Origin: Desulfovibrio sp.
Lineage (GTDB): Bacteria > Desulfobacterota > Desulfovibrionia > Desulfovibrionales > Desulfovibrionaceae
NCBI GenBank assembly: GCA_003525525.1
Contig: DQED01000348.1
Span: 1-10,269, forward strand
Reading direction: 5' to 3'
DNA length: 10,269 nt
In this document: piece by piece, positions 6,791 to 10,269 of the stretch
Layout: every line of letters starts with the position of its first letter
How positions within the stretch are numbered: the stretch's first letter is position 1
Notes under the pieces: model-generated
Told to the model about the DNA's origin: nothing
Database searches by the model: none
The model's input: only the letters and a program-made list of their open reading frames with translations
Translations under genes and position numbers: made by a program

Positions 6791-6908
6791 GGACTGTCTC
6801 TCCCTGTTCGGAAATGGCGCGAGCGCGCCGTTGACGGATGCGAGGGCCGCACGGCGCGCCTCCTGCGTCGTTGCGGCCGGGTCGCCCTCCCGCGAGGCAC
6901 CCTTGACG
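6791..6908 (-). promoter_or_regulatory. Leader between riboswitch and nrdD, with decoy ribosome site
   Basis: This 118-nt untranslated stretch holds the nrdD ribosome site (AGGGAG near 6800) next to the ATG. It also has a stronger-looking AGGAGG at 6859-6864, seven nt before a GTG at 6850-6852. That GTG is out of frame with nrdD, and its reading frame would overlap the start of nrdD by more than 200 nt. It could be an upstream initiation or ribosome standby site used in control, or chance. CCTGC of the aptamer 3' end could pair with GCAGG here (6862-6866), only 5 bp. Confidence 0.4.
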
Positions 6909-6929
6909 CCGCCGGCTTGCGGCCGGCGG
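6909..6929 (-). promoter_or_regulatory. Hairpin abutting riboswitch P1 (candidate expression platform)
   Basis: A perfect 8-bp stem CCGCCGGC / GCCGGCGG with loop CGCAA begins at the base right after the last P1 base of the cobalamin aptamer. It is in the position of an expression-platform helix. It is followed by CGTCAAGGGTG, not by a U tract, so it is not a classical terminator, and it lies over 110 nt from the nrdD ribosome site, so it does not directly cover it. A Rho-dependent or long-range mechanism would be needed. Confidence 0.6.
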
Positions 6930-7127
6930 GCACTGGCAGGTCTTCGGGCTCGCGAACGGACCGGCGACATTCGCCGGCGGCCTACTGCCCGTCGCTTCCC
7001 GGGCCTGAGGCCCAGTGCTTCATGACGGGGGTCGTTTTCGCTTACCGCTGCGGGGCAGCTCCGGAATCGCACCGGATTCCCTCTTGCCGTTCCCCCGCTC
7101 CTCCCCGATGCGGGCGAACACCAGCGC
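6930..7127 (-). promoter_or_regulatory. Cobalamin (B12) riboswitch aptamer
   Basis: Read on the minus strand the 198-nt element shows the family's conserved boxes in order. These are GGGAATCCGGTGCGATTCCGG (the P3 region, read from about 7081 to 7061), AGCTGCCCCGCAGCGGTAAG (7041-7060), GAAGCACTGG (about 7010-7020), GGGAAGCGACGGG (about 6988-7000) and the 3' signature AGCCCGAAGACCTGCC (6935-6950). The ends close as P1: GCGCTGG (7121-7127) with CCAGTGC (6930-6936), 7 bp including one G-U. Cobalamin binding normally turns expression off. Downstream is nrdD, so B12 should repress the B12-independent reductase. The precedent is B12-riboswitch control of B12-independent RNR genes, as at nrdABS in Streptomyces. 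Confidence 0.95.
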
Positions 7128-7133
7128 AGTCAG

Positions 7134-7164
7134 AATGTATGGGAGAACCGCGCCGGGGTGTCAA
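7134..7164 (-). promoter_or_regulatory. Sigma70-type promoter of the nrdD operon
   Basis: On the minus strand a perfect TTGACA (7159-7164) is followed after 17 nt by CATACA (7136-7141); TACATT two bases on is an alternative -10. The start site predicted about 7 nt later is near 7127, the first base of riboswitch P1. The transcript would thus begin with the aptamer. Confidence 0.7.
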
Positions 7165-7280
7165 CGACGGGTTTTCGCAGAATACGGGTGCGCGATCTGG
7201 AGCGGGAAATTCAGTGCCGGAAAGGTGTTGGACGCATTTGGAACACGCTGGCGGTTTCTTGCGTGCCCGTGGAACATCTT

Positions 7281-7328
7281 GATAAAATTAAAAAACTAAT
7301 TTTATCCTATTTATCCGATAAAATTTTA
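7281..7328. promoter_or_regulatory. AT-rich cluster of GATAAA half-sites (candidate operator)
   Basis: In an otherwise GC-rich region this stretch holds a perfect 10-bp inverted repeat, GATAAAATTA (7281-7290) and TAATTTTATC (7297-7306), 6 nt apart. Immediately beyond is TTTATC-C-GATAAA (7310-7322), whose right arm begins GATAAAATTTTA (7317-7328). Four GATAAA half-sites therefore lie within 42 bp, about 155-200 bp upstream of the nrdD start site. It may bind a dimeric regulator or nucleoid protein. I could not match it to NrdR, Rex or CRP-type boxes. Between it and the promoter (7165-7280) I see only TGGAACA twice (7239 and 7270, 31 bp apart) and GTGTT-n12-AACAC (7225-7246). From 7329 to 7420 I see nothing definite. 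Confidence 0.5.
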
Positions 7329-7420
7329 CGCCAACCCTTCGGAATTTTTCCGTCAAGCCCCGGGAAACAAAAACTCGTCCGCTCCCGTCCCAACCTTCGC
7401 GGACCCCTCACCCCCCATTC

Positions 7421-7474
7421 GGGAGGTCCAGGAGGGGCCGTCGCCCCTCCTGGCCGCCGGAGGCATCTTCTCTT
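7421..7474 (-). repeat. Post-stop hairpin element, copy 2
   Basis: A perfect 10-bp stem (CCAGGAGGGG at 7428-7437, CCCCTCCTGG at 7444-7453) closes a 6-nt loop, followed toward the hydrolase gene by GGCCGCCGGAGGC (7452-7464) and a pyrimidine run ending CTCTT. The hydrolase stop is 22 nt away. The flank matches copy 1 (223-271) in 13 of 13 bases plus a similar pyrimidine run, while the stem sequences differ. It is likely the 3'-end structure of the hydrolase mRNA. No T tract follows on the minus strand. Confidence 0.65.
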
Positions 7475-7496
7475 CCTCTCCATCCCCCCGCCGTGT

Positions 7497-8384
7497 TCAC
7501 GCCGCTTCTTGGCGCGACAGCGCCACCATGGCGGCGACGATTTCCGGCCAGGTTCCCGTGGGCATGTCATGGCCCATGCCGGCGATGCGCATAAGCCGCG
7601 CCCCGGGCACCACCTGGGCGGTTTCCTTGCCGGCGTCGAAGGGAATCAGCGGATCGTCGGCCCCGTGGATGACGAGGGTCGGCGCTTTGATGGTCGCGAG
7701 TGATGGCTTTCTGTCGCCGCAGGCAATGACCGCGACGTTCTGGCGGGCCATGCCGCCCGGGCAGAAGGAGCGATCGTAGCTTTGCTCGAGGAAGGCGCGC
7801 GCCCGCGCTTCCTCGAACGGGAATCCCGGGCTCCAGATTTTCCGCCAGACGGCTAGGTTGTGCGCCACATAGGCGTCGCGTCCCGTGGGCGGGGGCGCGA
7901 CGACGGCGGCGATGGCCTCGGGTTTGCCCTGGGGCGCGGTCGGGTTGCCCGTGTTGGACATGATGGAGGTCAGGCTGCGCACGCGTTGCGGATGGCGGTA
8001 GGCGACGACCTGGGCGATCATGCCGCCCATGGACGCGCCGCAGACATGCGCCTTGGCGATGCCCAGGGCGTCGAGCAGGCCCACGGCGTCGTCGGCCATG
8101 TCGTTGAGGGTATAGGCCGCGCGCACGGGCTGGCCGGCCATGGCGGCCTGGATGGTCGCCATGATGTCCGGGACGCCCGCCGCATCGAATTTGCTGGAAA
8201 GTCCGGCGTCGCGGTTGTCGAAGCGGATGACGCGCAGTCCGTTGTCGGCAAGCGAGCGGCAAAAGGCGGCATCCCAGAAGAGGAGCTGGGCACCGTTGCC
8301 GGCGATGAGCAAGAGCGCCGGAGACGCGGCGTCGCCGAACGTCTCGTATTCGATCCGAATTCCGTTAGCGGTCGCATGGGCCAT
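7497..8384 (-). CDS. Alpha/beta-fold hydrolase
   Basis: A 295-residue soluble alpha/beta hydrolase of the esterase/lactonase kind, similar in style to the RdmC methylesterase group. The oxyanion-hole strand is LLLIAGNGAQ (24-33), the nucleophile elbow GASMGG has Ser118 (116-121), the acid is probably D244 in IHGADDP (239-245), and the base is His272 in GMGHDMP. The triad is therefore complete and the enzyme should be active, probably in the cytoplasm, since there is no signal peptide. The substrate cannot be told. The ATG at 8384 is preceded by AAAGGAG at 6 nt spacing. It appears to be a single-gene unit with its own promoter and 3' hairpin. Its neighbours (a transporter upstream, the nrd operon downstream) give no hint of its pathway. 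Confidence 0.88.
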   Translation of the reverse strand: MAHATANGIRIEYETFGDAASPALLLIAGNGAQLLFWDAAFCRSLADNGLRVIRFDNRDAGLSSKFDAAGVPDIMATIQAAMAGQPVRAAYTLNDMADDAVGLLDALGIAKAHVCGASMGGMIAQVVAYRHPQRVRSLTSIMSNTGNPTAPQGKPEAIAAVVAPPPTGRDAYVAHNLAVWRKIWSPGFPFEEARARAFLEQSYDRSFCPGGMARQNVAVIACGDRKPSLATIKAPTLVIHGADDPLIPFDAGKETAQVVPGARLMRIAGMGHDMPTGTWPEIVAAMVALSRQEAA

Positions 8385-8400
8385 GGCGCACTCCTTTGGG

Positions 8401-8417
8401 CGCGAACGGCGTTCGCG
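8401..8417. repeat. 7-bp inverted repeat before the hydrolase ribosome site
   Basis: CGCGAAC-GGC-GTTCGCG is a perfect short palindrome ending 3 nt before AAAGGAG of the hydrolase gene. In RNA it would be a tight hairpin next to the ribosome site; in DNA it could be an operator downstream of the candidate promoter. Confidence 0.45.
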
Positions 8418-8436
8418 TCATAGCGGACGTGGCTCG

Positions 8437-8463
8437 TATATAGAGCAACCAGATGCCAGGCAA
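8437..8463 (-). promoter_or_regulatory. Candidate promoter of the hydrolase gene
   Basis: On the minus strand TTGCCT (8458-8463) is followed by TATATA (8437-8442) after 15 nt, or by TATACG in the same run after 17 nt. It is about 55 nt before the hydrolase ATG and is the only AT-rich hexamer pair in the gap. Nothing else definite is seen in 8464-8600. Confidence 0.45.
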
Positions 8464-8600
8464 GAGCGCCGCAGGAAATGCGGACGTTGTGGGGAAAAAA
8501 GGCGCGGGCTTGGGGCAAGGCAAAAGGGACAACCCATTCGCCTTTCTCCGTGGCCTGTCGCCACGCCGCAGCGAGGGGGGAAGGAACAGGGTGCGGGCGA

Positions 8601-8638
8601 CGCCTAGCCGCGGGGAGCCGTGTCGCCGGGGCTAGGCG
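8601..8638 (-). terminator. Hairpin over the stop codon of the 91-residue gene
   Basis: CGCCTAGCC (8601-8609) pairs perfectly with GGCTAGGCG (8630-8638) over a 20-nt GC-rich loop. The right arm contains the TAG stop (8632-8634). There is no T tract, so termination would be Rho-dependent, or the structure may only protect the 3' end. Confidence 0.4.
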
Positions 8639-8907
8639 CTTTTGTCCGCGGCCTTCACGGCCTGCACAAGGCGCATGAAGTCGACGCCTGCCTGGTGCAT
8701 GTGCGTGTAGTGCTCGGCGTAGTCGATGTCGATGCCGGACATGGACTGGGCGACGCGGATGTCGTCGAGGAAGCGGGAAAGGGTGGTCGGATCGGGGTTG
8801 TCGCCGCACTGGCGGGCGATGGCGTCGAGGATGAGGGCGCGGATTTCTGCAGTCTTTTCCGGGCGCAGCCGGGCCAGGATGGCGTCGAGGGCGGGATTAT
8901 TGTCCAA
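8632..8907 (-). CDS. Uncharacterised 91-residue protein after livF
   Basis: I do not recognise this protein. It is soluble, largely helical in appearance and acidic in the middle, with no signal peptide, membrane segment or cysteine motif (one Cys at 34). The start is TTG at 8907 with GAAGG upstream. It overlaps the last 11 nt of livF in another frame, so it is probably translated by coupling with livF. The alternative internal ATG would remove more than half the protein. Protein-like composition, tight overlap and a hairpin at its end support a real gene. Its position suggests a role linked to the transporter, but this is only context. Confidence 0.7.
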   Translation of the reverse strand: MDNNPALDAILARLRPEKTAEIRALILDAIARQCGDNPDPTTLSRFLDDIRVAQSMSGIDIDYAEHYTHMHQAGVDFMRLVQAVKAADKSA

Positions 8908-9613
8908 GGTAGGCCTTCTTGATGTCGGTGTTTTCGCGCATGCGCTCGGCCGAGTCCTCCATGACCACGGTCCCGGTCTCGAGGACGTAGGCCCGGTCGG
9001 CGAGCTTGAGCGCGATGTTGGCGTTTTGTTCCACGAGGAGGATGGTCATGCCGCGCTCCTCGTTGACGTTTTTGATGATGCGGAAGATGTGCTGCGAGAT
9101 CATGGGGGAAAGCCCGAGCGACGGCTCGTCGAGGAGCAGCATCTTCGGGCGGCTCATGAGCGCCCGGGCGATGGCGAGCATCTGCTGCTCGCCGCCGGAA
9201 AGCGTGCCGCCGTGCTGTTTGCGCCGCTCGAAGAGCACCGGGAAAAGCCGGTAGACCATGCCGAGGTCGGCTTCGATCTCGTCGACGTCGCGGCGGAAAA
9301 ACGCGCCCATGTCCAGGTTTTCGCGCACGGTCAGGCGCGGGAAGATGCGCCGGCCCTCGGGCACCTGGCACAGGCCGCGCTCGGGCAGCAGGTCCGCGCG
9401 CGTGTCGCGGATCGACTCGCCCATGTAGCGCACGTCGCCGGCGCTGGCCCTGACGATGCCGCAGATGGTCATGAGCGTGGTGGACTTGCCCGCGCCGTTG
9501 GCGCCGATGATGGTGACGATCTCGCCCTCGTCCACATGCAGGGACACGTCGCGCAGGGCCTGGATGCGGCCGTAGTGGGCGCACACGCCCGAAAGTTCGA
9601 GGATGGCGGCCAC
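8897..9613 (-). CDS. livF: Branched-chain amino acid ABC transporter ATPase LivF
   Basis: A 238-residue cytoplasmic ATPase that powers uptake of branched-chain or other hydrophobic amino acids or amides. It has Walker A GANGAGKST (37-45), the Q-loop CQVPEGR (82-88), the signature LSGGEQQ (138-144), Walker B MLLLDEP (158-164) and the LivF-typical VEQN (194-197), in which glutamine replaces the usual switch histidine. Length is normal for LivF. The start is GTG at 9613, only 2 nt after the livM stop, with GGAG upstream. The next gene overlaps its end by 11 nt. LivF usually works as a pair with LivG, which is not in this window. Confidence 0.94.
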   Translation of the reverse strand: MAAILELSGVCAHYGRIQALRDVSLHVDEGEIVTIIGANGAGKSTTLMTICGIVRASAGDVRYMGESIRDTRADLLPERGLCQVPEGRRIFPRLTVRENLDMGAFFRRDVDEIEADLGMVYRLFPVLFERRKQHGGTLSGGEQQMLAIARALMSRPKMLLLDEPSLGLSPMISQHIFRIIKNVNEERGMTILLVEQNANIALKLADRAYVLETGTVVMEDSAERMRENTDIKKAYLGQ

Positions 9614-9615
9614 GG

Positions 9616-10269
9616 CTACTCCGAATCGTCCGAACGTTTGCCCAGGCGCGCCGCGGGCCAGAGTCCGGCCGGGCGCACCAGCATCATCAGGGCCATGGCC
9701 CCGCCGAAAGCCAGCATGCGGTAGAGTTCGAATTCCCGGAACACCTCCGGCAGCGCGACCAGGGCCAGCGCGCCGAGGATGACGCCCGGGATGGAGCCCA
9801 TGCCGCCCAAAACGACCATGGCGAGCACCATGGCCGACTCGATGAAGGTGAAGCTCTCGGGGCTGACGAAGCGCATGCGCGCCGCGAAAAACGCCCCGGC
9901 CAGCCCGCCGAAGACCGCGCCCAAGGCGTAGGCGAGCAGCTTGAAGCGGAAGGTGTCCACGCCCATGAGTTCGGCCGCGGTCTCGTCCTCGCGGATGGCC
10001 TCGAAAGCGCGGCCGATGCGGGAGAAATTGATGCGATAGACGGCGATGACCGTGAACACGGCCAGGGCGAGGATGACGTAGTAGAGGTATTCGAGTTTTC
10101 TGAGCAGCAGGTATTCGAAGGAAAAGGAGCCGTCGGCAAAGGTCGGCACGTAGAGGCCCGGGGCCTTGATGCCGAGGATGCCGTTGGGGCCGCCGGTCAG
10201 GGCCATCCAGTTGTTGAGCACGATGCGCACGATCTCGCCGAACCCGAGGGTCACGATGGCCAGGTAGTC
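9616..10269 (-). CDS. livM: Branched-chain amino acid ABC transporter permease LivM (5' end off the window)
   Basis: The frame is open to the right edge and reads DYLAIVTLGFGEIVR there, a conserved internal part of LivM, so the N-terminal third or so is outside. The visible 217 residues contain GGPNGI, several membrane segments (about 61-78, 113-131, 145-170 and 185-200 of the fragment) and the cytoplasmic coupling motif GRAFEAIREDETAAELMGVD (86-105) that contacts the ATPases. The C-terminal tail is short and charged. The stop is TAG, 2 nt before livF. The first in-frame GTG (10252-10254) is not a real start. It acts as an inner-membrane channel half with LivH. Confidence 0.93.
   Translation of the reverse strand, partial: DYLAIVTLGFGEIVRIVLNNWMALTGGPNGILGIKAPGLYVPTFADGSFSFEYLLLRKLEYLYYVILALAVFTVIAVYRINFSRIGRAFEAIREDETAAELMGVDTFRFKLLAYALGAVFGGLAGAFFAARMRFVSPESFTFIESAMVLAMVVLGGMGSIPGVILGALALVALPEVFREFELYRMLAFGGAMALMMLVRPAGLWPAARLGKRSDDSE

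Noticed and set aside
6791..7072. N-terminal extension of NrdD by 94 residues
   Set aside because: The upstream ATG lies inside the cobalamin aptamer, has no suitable ribosome site, and the extension is Arg/Pro/Ala-rich and unlike the ATP-cone N terminus.
4742..7282. Very long (846-codon) plus-strand open frame opposite nrdD and its leader
   Set aside because: It mirrors nrdD codons and runs through the riboswitch and promoter. No family motif is present and the composition is typical of antisense frames.
7134..7328. NrdR boxes upstream of nrdD
   Set aside because: I looked for paired ACAC(A/T)AT-AT(A/T)GTGT-like 16-mers and found none. The GTGTT-n12-AACAC at 7225-7246 does not fit the NrdR pattern.
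1..10269. CRISPR arrays, tRNA or rRNA genes, insertion sequences
   Set aside because: No spaced direct repeats, no tRNA cloverleaf with its conserved TTCGA loop, no rRNA segments and no transposase motifs were seen on either strand.

Overview
The window is a GC-rich bacterial chromosome segment in which every credible gene lies on the minus strand. The gene set is an oxygen-independent class III ribonucleotide reductase, a branched-chain amino acid type ABC transporter and a NodU-type carbamoyltransferase. Together with the high GC content, this fits an anaerobic deltaproteobacterium of the Desulfovibrio/Solidesulfovibrio kind; that placement is an inference from style, not a proven match.

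Read in the direction of transcription (right to left), the window starts inside livM (permease, cut by the right edge). It is followed 2 nt later by livF (ATPase) and an overlapping 91-codon gene of unknown function that starts with TTG. After a 247-bp gap with a candidate promoter comes a single alpha/beta hydrolase gene. A 706-bp gene-free stretch follows (6791-7496). It holds the hydrolase's 3' hairpin element, an AT-rich cluster of GATAAA half-sites, a promoter with a perfect TTGACA, and a complete cobalamin (B12) riboswitch. The predicted transcription start falls almost exactly on the first base of the riboswitch P1 helix.

The riboswitch leads into nrdD (class III RNR with ATP cone, zinc cysteines and glycyl radical site), a small DUF6506-like protein, nrdG (radical SAM activase) and arfB (ribosome rescue hydrolase). 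The gaps are 11, 96 and 12 nt, so this is probably one operon. The expected logic is that the B12-independent reductase is shut down when B12 is plentiful, because a B12-dependent class II enzyme (NrdJ, presumably elsewhere in the genome) can then supply deoxynucleotides.

After a 101-bp gap comes a second operon: an SxtJ-like membrane protein, a 49-residue DUF5989/SxtK-like membrane peptide and a 621-residue carbamoyltransferase. This is the same trio as sxtI/sxtJ/sxtK of saxitoxin clusters, where the two small proteins have no known function. No saxitoxin core gene is present.

The leftmost 281 bp are gene-free and dense in secondary structure: a hairpin element sharing its flank with the one behind the hydrolase, a 33-bp perfect inverted repeat with a 3-nt loop, and a classical terminator. 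The most notable points are the B12 riboswitch on a class III RNR operon that includes an uncharacterised protein, the paired post-stop hairpin elements, the very long perfect hairpin, and the sxtJ/sxtK/sxtI-like membrane carbamoylation module.
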